Part shown: positions 23,656 through 36,558 of the stretch, piece after piece
Layout: each line of letters opens with the position of its first letter
How positions within the stretch are numbered: the stretch's first letter is position 1
Source of the DNA: Channallabes apus
Lineage: Eukaryota > Chordata > Actinopteri > Siluriformes > Clariidae
DNA length: 64,000 nt
Reading direction: 5' to 3'
NCBI GenBank assembly: GCA_030522415.1
Contig: CM060131.1
Coordinates: 6,807,203 to 6,871,202, forward strand
Program-made: the position numbers and the translations under genes
The notes under the pieces: generated by a model
Databases searched by the model: none
The model's input: the letters and a program-made list of their open reading frames with translations, nothing else
What the model was told of the DNA's origin: nothing

Positions 23656-25714
23656 TTAGAGACAATGCACACCAGAGACCTTAATAAGCCACTCGACTTC
23701 TTTGAAAGCAAGTGTACTTCTTTGATAAGTGACGAAGTAAGCCTGTTATAATAATAACTTGGTGTTATTTGATCTTATTGGTTTAGAAATTTATATTTAA
23801 ATAAATAGTAAACTTGGCCGATTTCGTTATAATTTTGTTTGATGAGTGGGGCTTGAAAATTCTCTTGAAAAATATGGTCATTTATTTCAGTTAATAAATC
23901 TACTATAATTTTTTTTACTCATTATTGTACAGTACACATTAATAGCTCTGGTTCAGATTTTTCATGTTTGTTGTGGAAATTACCATCACTGTTGTATTTA
24001 CTGCAATGAATGAAAATGTCACTTTGCGCCACCTGGCGGCCATTTTACGAATGACTTTGAAATGCAACTGATTTATTTTGGCCGCTGTTGCCTTTAAACG
24101 GCGGTATACGCGGCGAGATCGCCATTCCAATTTTGTAACCACTGTACTGTATATTCTGAACATAGAACTGCAAAATGTCTGATACAGTACTTTGGGGAAA
24201 CAACGACTTAAACTGTTCCATGTTTAATAGTTTTGATATTTGAAAAATGAATATTTTAATGTAAAAGGACTATAGATAGAGACTTATAAGCAGCTGGTGT
24301 ATCCGGGTAGTTTAATGAACTTTAAGCAAAAAGACAACATGTATTCATCTGTTTTATATAAATTACTGTTTTAACTTTGACTAGTTTTGGAAGAATAAAT
24401 TGAATTGATAAAGTCATGTTTGCGTGTTTTAATTTTGGGGGATTGTTTGGGTATTTAAAAATTGTTTAGTTGAACCAACAACTTCAATGGGCAAAAAATG
24501 GGACACAACTTTGTTTTAAATAGTCTTGTGTTAGAGTTGGGCTGAAAATAATAATAATAATTATTGATCATAGAAACAAATGAAACCAGTTAAACACTTG
24601 ATTATATGTATTTGTGATTGTGACCCATAATAATTTTTTCTCAGTATAAATAAATGTTTTGGGTTTTAAGAACTCCAAAAGAGCAACGACAAACTTGGTA
24701 TTCTCCATTGAGGTTTCTCACCTTCTACTCCTGAGTAGGACATGGTGTTAATTGCTCTGTGTGTGTGTGTGTGTGTTTTTGGCGGGGGGATGGGTGTGTG
24801 TGTGTTTTCGGCTGTTCAGCAGTTCTAAACACAAGCACAGTTTTTGTCCTTAATTAAAATACTTGATTTTAGAAAGGCTAAATGAAATAGCTAGTTTTTG
24901 GTCATGTCAGTCCAGTAACTATACTATGTAAATGTAATTATAATATGAATTAATTAAGGGCAGGACCTAACCTAATGTTAATAATTTACACCATGATAAC
25001 ATTAGTATTCATGTTTTTGTATATATTTTTAAATGTTCAAATGAACGTTTCAGAGTATATAATTTGTCGTGTCATCCGTGATTGAGACCCATGAGTTAAA
25101 TTGAAATATTTTTTATAGGTAGTAAGCCAGGTTTTAGTAACCTTGGATAAATCAGCATGAAAGCCCTCTCTCGCGCACGCGCTCTCACGCTATCTCTCGC
25201 ACTCACACACACACTGTACACACACAGACACACACAAATAATACATGAAATCGCGTAAAACCAAATGAAACTAGGGTAAAAAATATGAGCAATAAAATAC
25301 AGTAGTATCCTGTATGTGATTCCTGTCCTGTGATAACAGACACTAACACTCTAGAACTGTTTACTTCTGTTAGTTTTGTTTTCAAGTGTGAATGTTTATG
25401 GGGATTAAATCTGTCTCTGCTGCCGCATCTATTCACCGTTGTGATAAGTGATTTATGCCCCATCAGATCTTTAATGTGGGACGTTATGCTGGTTAAATAG
25501 ACTAAAGACACACTGATCCATATGGACAGATATTTGTTCCAGATATTATGCGCCATTAATCAATTTGTTTTGCCAATTTGACTTTCAGCGAAAACATCAA
25601 AAATATAACGAAAACAAACCCAAGCAGAAGTTACATTTTAAGCTTTACTTTCAAATTCAAATTGGATTAGTCACATACACAGTGCGATATGCAGTAAAAT
25701 GCTTTGGGTGCTTT

Positions 25715-25793
25715 AGGTGAGGCTCGAACTCGGCATTGCTTCACCTGCACTGCTTTATAAGTGTCACGCGCTAACCAATTGCGCCACTGGAGC
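25715..25793 (-). repeat. tRNA-Ile(UAU)-like sequence in G1
   Basis: Minus strand: GCTCCAGTGGCGCAATTGG, TTAGCGCG, an ACTTATAA anticodon region and GAGTTCGAGCCTCACCT match the vertebrate tRNA-Ile-UAU pattern. An intron-like insert follows the anticodon. Part of the T arm is missing, so it is a pseudogene. Copies sit at the same place in G2 and G3. Confidence 0.65.
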
Positions 25794-26818
25794 CACACGG
25801 AAGTTGGTCTTGTCAGAGTATCCTCTCTCTCGTGCGCACACACACACACACACACAAACACATGAAATTGCGTAAAAACCCAACGAAATATAAGCAGTAA
25901 AAAAAAAAATCTGTAAAAATACATTAGTATAACAGGCACTAACCCTCTGGAACTTTTTTTACTATTGTTTCCAAGTGTTTATGGGGATTTAATGTGTCTC
26001 TGCTGCCGCATCCATTCACAGTTGTGATAAGTGATTAATGCCCCATCAGATCTTTTGACGGGGGAGCATTATGCATGATTAAATGACTAATCCATGTGGG
26101 CAGATATTTATTCCAGGTTGCATGCGGCATTAATTGCCTTTCTTATGCCACTTGTAGACTATCAGTGAAAAAATCAGCGAAAACATCATCAAAAATATAA
26201 CGAAAACAAACCCAAGCAGACGTTACATTTTGAGCTATACTTTGCAGCAAAATATTATCTATCAGTATATTAAAATACACAGTAATATAAAATACTGTAC
26301 ATAGCCCGCGTGTGTATTCCGTACCTACAATGATCGGTATAGACAAATTACAGCCGCTACCGTGTCTTTAAGGATCATTTCAGAATGTCTTAAAAATATT
26401 TCACTAACTAATTTTATTAATTCATTATTAAATAATAAATAGCATAATCATCATGGGTTGTGTATTGAGTGATTTAACAAATCTGTTTTATTAATCGGTT
26501 TGTTGTTGTTGTTGTTGTTTTTTCATCTATTTATGAAACTATGTTGACAATGCAAGAACTGTCTGTATATTAAAGATACGGTATTGGGCTTCCTGGACAC
26601 TGCAGTTAACTGTGCCAGTCAATGTTCCATCTGGCGGAATTATACGGCATTGCAACCATTTTTTTAGAAAGCGCATGGGGGCGTTTATGGGGCGGGGCAT
26701 CGTTAACTGCGTCATCGCGGGGGATCACATTCCATGCACGAAGCCTGCATTAACCCTTCATGGACCTGCCATGGAGCCGTCATGCTCCAGGCGGCTGTTT
26801 GACGTGGCTCCCACTGTA

Positions 26819-27037
26819 CAGCAAATAGGTTGTTGTAAAAGTCAGAGATTTTAAAGATGCAGCAACTGGTGTCTGTAATCACAGTGGATTTACTCAAGAC
26901 GACTGTATGAAGTGTTGATTCTTTGATGCTGACAAATAAACTACAAGAGACAAAGAGATCAGACTTCTGTTGTGTGAGTGAAACTTTAAACCAGAGCTAC
27001 GCGTCAAAACTGGTGAAATAATATGACTGCATCTACA
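26819..27037 (+). repeat. BEL 3' LTR, right part
   Basis: It resumes the LTR after the TA of G1 and ends ATGACTGCATCTACA at 27,037. It includes AATAAACTACAAGAGAC, the likely polyadenylation region. The whole LTR is about 630 bp when the nested elements are removed. Satellite sequence begins immediately after. Confidence 0.88.
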
Positions 27038-27125
27038 CCCTGGTCACTAAACCGTCACACTTGAAAGATCTGTTAAGAATCAAGGCTATGTGTAAGTATA
27101 ATATAATTTTAGAACTTTTCAGAAA
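27038..27125 (+). repeat. Satellite monomer piece 1
   Basis: CACTAAACCGTCACACTTG and GTAAGTATAATATAATTTT match the units at 34,640-34,720. The piece ends in AGAAA, the TSD of the adjacent gypsy insertion. Confidence 0.7.
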
Positions 27126-28935
27126 TGTCACGATACGCCAGGTCACGCCCACGCCTCAAGCCAAGCCATGATTACCTGCGACTCCGTTCCATACTCCAGT
27201 CCACTGCTGTCGTTTTGCTTTCCTCCACGATCACTAAGCTCAAGATTCCTTCTGTTCCACTTAGTCGACCCTTCCATGTCCAGGCACTAGATGGCCGCAA
27301 ACTTCCCCCGAAACACCGATTACACCGCTCAGCCGCACTCACACTTCAATTGTCAGGAAACCATGTGGAAGATATCTCCCTCTTAATTATCAAAACCCCC
27401 ATGCACCAGTCGTCCTGGGCCTCCCATGGTTAAAGCAACATAACCCCCACATTGACTAGACAAGGAGAAATGACCTTGAATGGAGCCCTGCCTGTTTGTC
27501 TTCCTGTCTTCATTCTGCATCTCCAAGAAATGAATTAACCACGTCTCAAGAAGAGATCCCCAGCTTGTCCAAGGTCCCTGCTGAATATCATGATCTGAAA
27601 CAGGTCTTTAGTAAATCACGTGCCATCTCGCTCCCTCCCCACCGCCCCACGATTGCACCATTGACCTCCTCCCTGGCACCTTGCCCCCAAAGGGACGCCT
27701 CTATGCCCTATCGCGCCCTGAAAGAGAGGCAATGGAACTCTACACTTCTGAATCCCTAGCCGCGGGCATCATGCGCCCCTCCTCTTCCCCAGCCAGTTCT
27801 GGATTTTTTTTCGTAGAGAAAAAAAGACAAGTCCCTTCGGCCCTGCATAGATTACAGAGGACTCAATGAAATCACGGTCAAGAATCGATACCCGCTCCCC
27901 TTGATGTCCACAGCCTTTGAGCTACTGCAAGATGCCCGCCTCTTCACGAAACTGGACCTGAGGAATGCTTACCATTTAGTCCGGATCAGGGAAGGCGACT
28001 AGTGGAAGACAGCCTTCAACACCCCCACTGGCCATTATGTGTATCTGGTAGTTCCTTTTGGCCTAACCAACGCCCCAGCAGTTTCTCAAACTCTGATCAA
28101 CGATGTCCTTTGAGACTTCCTAAACATCTTTGTTTTTGCCTACCTTGATGACATCCTGATTTAGTCCCGTTCACTAAAGGAACACAGAGCACATGTACGT
28201 CAAGTCCTGCAACGCCTGCTGGAGAACAAACTGTATGCCAAAGCCGGAAAATGTGAATTTCACCAAGAATCCACATCATTCTTAGGCTACCTCATCTCCC
28301 CATCAGGCATTCAGATGGATCCAACTAAAGTAAAAGCGGTCACTGACTGGCAACCACCATCATCTAGACGAGAAGCCATGATTACCTGCGACTCCGTTCC
28401 ACACTCCAGCCCACTGCTTTCATTTTGCCACCTCATTCACCGGCTCAACACACCTGTTCTTCATTTCATTCATTACATTGCTCTATATAACTCTTTCTAA
28501 AACCACCACACCTCGCCAGATTATTGTGTGCCTTCCTGCCCAATTTTCCAACGTTCATCTCTGCCTTGACTTTTGGATCTCGACCCATGCTCTGTTTCAC
28601 AGACCTCGCTCACGTCTCACGTTTTGGATTACTGCCTTTTCGGATTTCTGATTATCGACTCTTGCTCACGTTTCATGACCACGATTCAGGATCACGGACT
28701 GTATTTTAATTCTTGGCTTTGAACCACGCACGCTCATGCTCCCGATTACTCCCCACGGATCAGGCTTGCATTCAGTGCACGCCGGCTCTTCACTCCCACA
28801 CGCTCTGCTCTAAGCTCACGCCGCGCCTTATTTCATTCATAAAACTATCAGCGCGTAGTTCATCACAGGATAACCGGCGCTGTTTTCCATACGCGCTCTG
28901 CGCTTGGATCCACCGCGCCTGCACGGACCGTATCA
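27126..28935 (+). mobile_element. Decayed Ty3/gypsy element with TSD AGAAA
   Basis: It begins TGTCACGATACGCC and ends CGTATCA, flanked by AGAAA (27,121-27,125 and 28,936-28,940) inside the satellite. Only about 80 bp of 5' LTR remain before protease sequence. The 3' LTR (from about 28,366 to 28,935) starts part-way, at the shared CATGATTACCTGCGACTCC. RNase H and integrase are lost. Confidence 0.85.
27205..28365 (+). pseudogene. Gypsy protease-RT remnant
   Basis: Frames read LKIPSVPLSRPFHVQALDG (protease region), then [55 protein letters not shown] and FAYLDDILI, a gypsy reverse transcriptase with YLDD present. RT motifs stop after [19 protein letters not shown]. Several in-frame stops and shifts (for example TAG after REGD and TGA after NDVL) inactivate it. 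It belongs to a different gypsy lineage from the element at 38,992. Confidence 0.85.
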
Positions 28936-28940
28936 AGAAA

Positions 28941-29078
28941 ACTCTTCTAACACATCATAGGCAATATTTTTTGTTCTTGACGGTTTTGTCTTTGTCTAAG
29001 AAAGGTAGAAAGGGAATTGTTTGTGTTGTATATCCCTAAACCTTCATGTTTGTTAAGCGTTAAGGCTAAGTCTAAGTA
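28941..29078 (+). repeat. Satellite monomer piece 2
   Basis: CTCTTCTAACACATC and the CCTTCATGTTTGTTAAGCG motif continue the monomer interrupted by the gypsy. The piece ends at the TA used by G2. Confidence 0.65.
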
Positions 29079-32000
29079 CAGTGGGAGCCACACCAAATAG
29101 CCGCGACAGTGTGGCTGAAGTGTGAATGGCGTGTGAATGGCCTTTGCACGCCGTAATCCCCCCTCCCTTTTCTGGCCGAAAGGCGTGTCAAGATTTCACA
29201 GTAAACACGCCCATTCAAGCCCTATTTATTCATTTACCTGGTGCCACCACTAGATGGCGCTTCGTTCTCAAGAACACGTTAAAACAAGCCAGCTGCGCTG
29301 AGTTGCAATCACGTGATTTTAACAACCCGCCTCCACCCCCGCCGAACTGACGCTGCCAAACTACAGAGATGAAGATGGCGGCTTAACGGACTATTCGTGG
29401 TAAGTGATATTTTATTTTATAAAATGTGTTTGGGGTAGTTTACAGTTTATTTCCCAGTTTAGTTTTTTATTGGCCGTTTTAAATATCACTGGCAGCAGCA
29501 GCAGCGGTCAGATGTGACTTTAGAGAACTTAATGTTCTGTTTACCAAGTCTGGAGTTAATATTACAGCTTACTGTCAGTGTCACACACTCACAATGTCAC
29601 TCCACTTTAACTCAAAAACATGCTCAAGCTTCGACAATACTATTAATGTCCCTATTACAAGAGCTGCACTACCCGATGTAGAGTGTTTGTGTTCTCTGTA
29701 AATACTGAGAGAATCTCACCGCGTGTTGTCTGGATAAATTCAGCGCTTATTTATTCTCTGGTTAAGAGTTAATCTGCAGGTTATTTCTGTGACTGTAATA
29801 TAATGTGATGCAGTTGATGAGGGACACAGACTGAGGGGAGCTGTACAGGAGCTAGTAACGCTCATAACCCGGTTTATATTTTATACATTTGTCCGGAACT
29901 TTCCGCGGTAGCGCGAGCGCTTAGTTAAAGAGCTGAATAACAACACTGAAGTGTTTATCAGTTAGGAGGAGGAGGAGGAGGGGGGAGGTGTGTGTGTGTG
30001 TGAGGGGCTTCAGTAAGTTATAGTTTGGCTTCAGGGATGAACTAATGCTCATATACGAGTGTTATATCGCTTAACTTATTTGTATGAGAAGCGCATTAAG
30101 TAAAGTCTGGGTTAATTTAATGCAGACGATAATACAGACAGTCACTGGTTAACACTAACACTGTTCACTGGTTAACACTAACACTGTTCACTGGTTAACA
30201 TTAGCACAGGCAGTTTATTTACATTACAGAATCCCCAAAACAGTATTTTACACACTCTGTGGTAAATAGGTTTATTAATATATTATTTTTTATATATTAT
30301 TTTTATTAGAACTATATGTTCTGTGAAGTTTATTTGTCTTTGTCTTGACTAAATTCTCCTGTTGTCTTTAAGCAGAGCTCCGCTGTGGAGGATTGGGGGG
30401 TCAGACGGCTGACGGCTGGACTTTTGGAGCTACAGGACTGGAGGAGCCTGAACAAGCTGTTGAGGGAGCTGTAGGAGGGATGACGTCACAGTGCGACAGC
30501 TTTAGAATGATGTTTGATCAGGTCTACTGTATATTCTGAACATAGAACTGCAAAATGTCTGATACAGTACTTTGGGGGAAACAAAGACTTCAACTGTTCC
30601 ATGTTTAATAGTTTTGATATTTGAAAAATTAATATTTTAATGTAAAAGGACTATAGATAGAGACTTATAAGCAGCTGGTGTATCCGGGTAGTTTAATGAA
30701 CTTTAAGCAAAAAGACAACATGTATTCATCTGTTTTATATAAATTACTGTTTTAACTTTGACTAGTTTTGGAAGAATAAATTGAATTGTTAAAGTCATGT
30801 TTTGCGTGTTTTAATTTTGGGGGATTGTTTGGGTATTTAAAAATTGTTTAGTTGAACCAACAACTTCAATGGGCAAAAAATGGGACACAACTTTGTTTTA
30901 AATAGTCAAAGAGTTGGGCTGAAAATAATAATATTTTTGATATATAATAATAATTATTGATCATAGAAACAAATGAAACCAGTTAAACACTTGATTATAT
31001 GTATTTGTGTTTGTGATTGTGACCCATAATAATTTTTTCTCAGTATAAATAAATGTTTTGGGTTTTAAGAACTCTAAAAGAGCAACGACAAACTTGGTAT
31101 TCTCCATTGAGGTTTCTCACCTTCCACTCCTGAGTATGACATCGTGTTAATTGCTCTGTGTGTGCGTGTGTGTTTTTGGCGGGGGGATGGGTGTGTGTGT
31201 GTGTGTGTTTTCGGCTGTTCAGCAGTTCTAAACACAAGCACAGTTTTTGTCCTTAACTAAAATACTTCAATACGTTAATAATGAATTTATTTTGCTGAAT
31301 AAGGTAATAAGCGATGTTTAAACCAAACCAGTAAGTTAAGTAAGTGTTCCATACATTAAAGTACTGTGTATAACCAAGTGCCCTAGCAAACACAGTTACA
31401 GTACAGTTTACAGTACAAACAGAGTGTGTGCGCTGGGGGGATTGGAAGGTGAGTGAGAATACTCATTTACAAGACAAAAGACGGTCAGAGGCAGCGCTGT
31501 TCTAGACCAGACAACACGGGGTGGGGGGAGGGGGGCATCATGTTCAAGCACTGTTTTTACCTGGCCTTACTGTATAGTAACAGTATTGTATTTGCTGAAT
31601 TGTGTTGAGGCACGCAAACCCCCTGACCACAATAAGGTGGCAATCCCTCAGGGGGAAACTAAAAAAAAAATATATATATATATATTTATATAATATCCTT
31701 AATCCAGATTTTATCAATCAATGACATAACATTTATCTAAGCTGGATGGTCAAATTCTCAAAAACTTTTAACCTAAAGTAAGACTTAACACACTATAACT
31801 AAAATATTTACAAAACTGAAAGGTTGTCTTATGAATAATAAAAAATACAAACTAAATTAAAACAGATGGGCTATTGAACAGATCATAATATGTTTTATGT
31901 TTTCTGATTATAAATGATAGATGGGTTGATTTTATAAAGGCTAAATGAAATAGCTAGTTTTTGGTCATGTCAGTCCAGTAACTATACTATGTAAAAGTAA

Positions 32001-33896
32001 TTATAATATGAATTAATTAAGGGCAGGACCTAACCTAATGTTAATAATTTACACCATGATAACATTAGTATTCGTGTTTTTGTATATATTTTTAAATGTT
32101 CAAATGAACGTTTCAGAGTATATAATTTGTCGTGTCATCTGTGATTGAGACCCATGAGTTAAATTGAAATATTTTTTTATAGGTAGTAAGCCAGGTTTTA
32201 ATAACCTTGGATAAATCAGCATGAAAGCCCTCTCTCGCGCACGCGCTCTCACGCTATCTCTCGCACTCACACACACACACACACACACTGTGCACACACA
32301 GACACACACAAATAATACATGAAATTGCATAAAACCAAATGAAACTAGGGTAAAAAATATGAGCAGTAAAATACAGTCGTATCCTGTATGTGATTCCTGT
32401 CCTGTGATAACAGGCACTAACACTCTAGAACTGTTTACTTCTGTTAGTTTTGTTTTCAAGTGTGAATGTTTATGGGGATTAAATCTGTCTCTGCTGCTGC
32501 ATCTATACACCGTTGTGATAAGTGATTGATGCCCCATCAGATCTTTAATGTGGGACATTATGCTGGTTAAATGACTAAAGACACACTGATCCGTATGGAC
32601 AGATATTTGTTCCAGATATTATGCGCCATTAATCAATTTGTTATGCCAATTTGACTTTCAGCGAAAACATCAAAAATATAACGAAAACAAACCAAAGCAG
32701 AAGTTACATTTTAAGCTTTACTTTCAAATTCAAATTTTATTTGTCACATACACAGTGCGATATGCAGTAAAATGCTTTGGGTGCTTTAGGCGAGGCTCGA
32801 ACTCAGCATTGCTTCACCTGGACCGCTTTCTAAGTGTCACGCGCTAACCGATTGCGCCACGGGAGCCACACGGAGGTTGGTCTTGTCAGAGTATCCTCTC
32901 TCTCGTGCGCACACACAACACATGAAATTGCGTAAAAACCAACGAAATATAAGCAGTAAAAAAAAAAAAATCAGTAAAAAATACATTAGTATAACAGGCG
33001 CTAACCCTCTGGAACTTTTTTTTACTATTGTTTCCAAGTGTTTATGGGGATTTAATCTGTCTCTGCTGCCGCATCCATTCACAGTTGTGATAAGTGATTA
33101 ATGCCCCATCAGATCTTTTGACGGGGGAGCATTATGCATGATTAAATGACTAAAGAAATACTGATCCATATGGGCAGATATTTATTCCAGGTTGCATGCG
33201 GCATTAATTGCCTCTTATGCCACTTGTAGACTATCAGTGAAAAAATCAGCGAAAACATCATCAAAAATATAACGAAAACAAACCCAAGCAGACGTTACAT
33301 TTTGAGCTTTACTTTGCAGCAAAATATTATCTATCAGTATATTAAATGGAACTAGGTAAAATACACAGTAATATAAAATACTGTACGTAGCCTGCGTTTT
33401 TATTCCGTACCTACAATGATCGGTATAGACAAATTACAGCCGCTACCGTGTCTTTAAGGATCATTTCAGGATGTCTTAAAAATATTTCACTAACTAATTT
33501 TATTAATTCATTATTAAATAATAAATAGCATAATCATCATGGGTTGTGTATTGAGTGATTTAACAAATCTGTTTTATTAATCGGTTTGTTGTTGTTGTTT
33601 TTTCATCTATTTATGAAACTATGTTGACAATACAAGAACTGTCTGTATATTAAAGATACGGTATTGGGCTTCCTGGACACTGCAGTTAACTGTGCCAGTC
33701 AATGCTCCATCTGGCGGAATTATACGGTATTGCAACCATCTTTTTAGAAAGCGCATGGGGGCGTTTATGGGGCGGGGCATCGTTAACTGCGTCATCGCGG
33801 GGGATCACATTCCATGCACGAAGCCTGCATTAACCCTTCATGGAACTGCCACGGAGCAGTCATGCTCCAGGCGGCTGTTTGACGTGGCTCCCACTG
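29079..33896 (+). mobile_element. G-family TA element, copy 2 (complete)
   Basis: A 4,818-bp element has CAGTGGGAGCCAC inverted ends and TA on both sides (29,077-29,078, 33,897-33,898). Joining the flanks restores the satellite sequence GTCTAAGTATAATGTC, parallel to 34,690-34,705. A CTCF-like core is at 29,247-29,259, the exon-like pair at about 29,355-29,400 and 30,376-30,474, the block-R module at 31,600-31,860, and a tRNA-Ile-like sequence at 32,788-32,866. There is no transposase. Confidence 0.88.
32788..32866 (-). repeat. tRNA-Ile(UAU)-like sequence in G2
   Basis: Same layout as at 25,715-25,793, starting GCTCCCGTGGCGCAATCGG on the minus strand. Here the anticodon region has changed to ACTTAGAA, so the UAU anticodon is lost. 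Confidence 0.6.
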
Positions 33897-33898
33897 TA

Positions 33899-35799
33899 TA
33901 ATGTCATTTTAGAAACTTTCAGAAAAGCTCTAACACATCTGAGTAAACATTTACTGTTCTTATTGGTTTTGTCTTCCATTGCAATATTTCTTCACCTATG
34001 AAAGTTGAAAGTTATTACACCAGAATTTTATCTGGAAAAATGTGTTTAAAAAAAAAACATATTTGAGTTAGAAGTTGATACTGTTGAATGATTAGACTTG
34101 TTTCATCGGTCATTAAACTTACACATATGAAATTTCTTTTAGGTTCTATTAGTAAATGTTGTGAGCAATATTTTGTATTTTAGAAACTAAAAAAAAAATG
34201 TAACAAAATGTAAAAGTAGAATTTCTTGATTGTTTAGACATGGTTCCTCTGTCACTAAACCTTCACGCTTTAAAGGTCTGTTAAGCATCAAGGCTATGTG
34301 TTATTTATAATGTCGTTTAAGAAACCTTTCAGAAAAACTAACACATCTTGGGCAATAGTTTTTGTTCTCGAAGGTTTTGTCTTCCATTACAATATTTCTC
34401 CACCTATGAAAGTTAATTAGTTACACAAATTATTTCTTTTTAAACAATGTCTTTGAGTTAAGAAGTTGATAACTGTTGAATAATTAGACTTGATTCCTCT
34501 GTCATTAAACTTACATGTAAGACATTTCTTTTAGTTTCTTTTAGTAATTGCCGTGAGTAATAATTTTATTTCAGAAACTTTACGAAACATTAACAAAATG
34601 TAAAAATATAAGTTCTTGATTGTTTAGACTTGGTTCCTCTGTCACTAAACCTTCACGCTTGAAAGCTCTGTTAAGCATCAAGGCTATGTGTAAGTATAAT
34701 ATAATTTTAGAACTTTTCAGAAAACGCTTCTAACACACACATCGTAGGCAGTAGTTGTTATTCTTGACAGTTTTGTCTTCGATTAAAATATTACTTCACC
34801 TATGAACGTTGAAAGTTATTGCACCTGAATTTTAGCTATGCAAATAAATTCTTCATTCATAAAAATCAAACAACGTATCAGAAAAAAAAAGCTGATGTCT
34901 TTTACGTTTTTGTCTTGTCTTGTTTTTACTTGTATATGTGTCTGCGTATGTGTGTGTGTTTTGTAAGAATGTAAAAAGAGGGTAGATAAAAAAAAAAAAC
35001 AATGCACAATGAGTTGTTAAACTTCTGTTACAAACATAATTTAAAGTCAACGTTCTTTATGGTTTTGCCCTGTGCCGTTATGCCTTTACTTTTGAAAGTT
35101 CGGGTAACTAATTGTGAATATTAAATCTTTATATACATTGCAATTTTGACTACACAGTCTTTTTTTTTATAAACGTTTAACAACATACTTTATTTGAGGG
35201 ATTTGTTGTTGGATTTTTCATATTTCCTCTGTCGATAATGCATGAAAGTTCTGTCATAGAGGTGATGGTTAATAGAAGATAAGGGTTTAGGAGTATTTAC
35301 GACGGGTGAGTGTCCTTGTGCCTGATCTAGTAAAAGCTTGGACAGACAACTTTCAGTTCAAAGGAGATGCTAAACTTAGGGTAAAAGTCAACATTCTTTG
35401 GGGTTTTGTCTTGTTTTCCCTACATCACTATGCCTTCACATGTTGCCATCAGGGCATTGAATGACAATTACTTTTTCACCTACATCTCATAATTCTATGT
35501 GCAATAAGAACTCTTGTTCAATAACATTTTATGCAGATTTAGTTTTTGATACTATAGTGTACAACCTACCTCACCTTTTTTTTTCTTATTATATACTTGT
35601 TTGCATGTCTCTCTGAGGCAGGGATTGCACCTAATTTCATTGTACTTGTTACAATGGCAATAAAGATATTATGACTCTGATTCTGACTTGTGAAAGTTCA
35701 GGTAACTAAATGTTAATATTAAAGTTTATATGCACTGCAATATTGATTACACAGTGATTTGATTTTCATAAACTTTTAGCATATTATATTTGAGGGAAC
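33899..35799 (+). repeat. Satellite array, about 390-410 bp units
   Basis: Recurrent landmarks at 33,902, 34,309 and 34,699 (ATTTTAGAA followed by TTTCAGAAAA) and at 34,254 and 34,642 (CACTAAACCTTCACGC) give a unit of about 390-410 bp. Within each unit a related half (CATTAAACTTACA) occurs at 34,104 and 34,500. Units decay to the right of 35,000, where CAACGTTCTTTATGG and CAACATTCTTTGGGG recur. No coding sequence is seen. Confidence 0.75.
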
Positions 35800-35809
35800 T
35801 GATTACAAT

Positions 35810-36170
35810 ATGGCGGCGTGGTGGTGTAGTGGTTAGCACTGTCGCCTTGCACCTCCAGGGTCTGGGTTCGATTCCCCGGCCAGGCTTGATTCCCGTGTCT
35901 GTGTGCATGGAGTTTGCATGTTCTCCCCGTGCTTGGTGGGTTTCCTCCGGGTACTCCGGTTTCCTCCCACAGTCCAAAGACATGCAGGTTAGGCTAATTG
36001 GCGTTCCTAAATTGCTCGTAGTGTGAGTGTGTATGTGTGTGTGCCCTGCGATGGATTGGCACCCTATCCAGGGTGTACCCCGCCTAGTGCCCGAAGTCTC
36101 CTGGGATAGGCTCCAGGTCCCCCGCGACCCTGAACACAGGATTAAGCGGTATAGAAAATGAATGAATGAA
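35810..36170 (+). mobile_element. tRNA-derived SINE
   Basis: TSD TGATTACAAT is at 35,800-35,809 and 36,171-36,180. The head has A-box GTGGTGTAGTGGTTAGC and B-box GGTTCGATTCC (Pol III promoter). The body contains CATGTTCTCCCCGTG and CCTGGGATAGGCTCCAG, and the tail is (GAAT)n. This is the common fish SINE with an RTE-like tail. It is full length and lies within satellite sequence. Confidence 0.93.
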
Positions 36171-36180
36171 TGATTACAAT

Positions 36181-36558
36181 GTCTGTCGCTAAACCTTCAT
36201 GTATGAAAGATCTGTTAAGCGTCAAGGCTAGGGGTAAGGACGACGTCTTTTTAGAAACTTTTTTCAGAAAAACTCTAACACATCTACACATTCAAATATT
36301 TCTTCACCTATGAAAAAAAAAATTATTTTAATGTTTTCCTGTCGGATGGAGTGAATGGGCCCTGCAGGTCAAAAACATTAAAAGAAATTAATTTTTTCAT
36401 ACCTGAAGAAATATTTGAAGGTTTAGTGACAGAGGAACCATGTCTAAACAATCAAGAAATTCTACTTTTTCATTTTGTTAGATTTTTTTTTTGAGTTTCT
36501 AAAATAAAAAGTATTGCTCACAACATTTACTAATAGAACCTAAAAGAAATTTCATATG
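36181..36558. repeat. Satellite pieces, one inverted
   Basis: The stretch 36,181-36,330 continues the satellite in plus orientation. About 36,400-36,553 matches 34,130-34,270 in reverse complement, so an inversion junction lies near 36,340-36,400. It ends with ATATG (36,554-36,558), the TSD of the BEL solo LTR. Confidence 0.7.

Larger units (their letters stand above)
16614..24144 (-). mobile_element. E-family TA element, copy 1 (holds Tc1)
   Basis: The left end is CAGTGGTTACAAAATCGGAG and the right end, reverse complemented, CAGTGGTTACAAAATTGGAA. TA flanks are at 16,612-16,613 and 24,145-24,146. G2 and G3 supply the empty site: there GGTCTACTGTATATTC runs on without interruption. Without the Tc1 it is about 5.9 kb. 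Inside are tRNA-like sequences, an inverted copy of block R, and internal inverted arms (16,985-17,110 plus 18,735-19,230 versus 23,165-23,800). No transposase is seen. The orientation is opposite to E2. Confidence 0.88.
15205..26816 (+). mobile_element. G-family TA element, copy 1 (holds E1 and Tc1)
   Basis: The left end is CAGTGGGAGCCACGCCAAAT and the right end, reverse complemented, CAGTGGGAGCCACGTCAAAC. TA occurs on both sides (15,203-15,204 and 26,817-26,818). Without the nested E1 it is about 4.1 kb, shorter than G2 and G3 because an internal part (equivalent to about 31,260-31,930) is missing. No transposase is found. It carries two exon-like pieces, a tRNA-Ile-like sequence and a CTCF-like core at 15,373-15,385. 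TIR and TSD suggest Tc1/mariner-type mobilisation, but the family is not recognised. Confidence 0.85.

Noticed and set aside
16614..24144. Calling E a hAT transposon from its basic peptide
   Set aside because: Both E copies have a TA duplication and lack the 8-bp TSD of hAT elements.
26612..26854. Conserved ORF at the right end of G elements (also 33,692 and 55,092)
   Set aside because: It overlaps the terminal inverted repeat and has different lengths in the three copies. No known domain is seen.
33899..35100. CRISPR-like or other spacer array
   Set aside because: The repeats are about 390-bp satellite units without unique spacers, and the genome is clearly eukaryotic.
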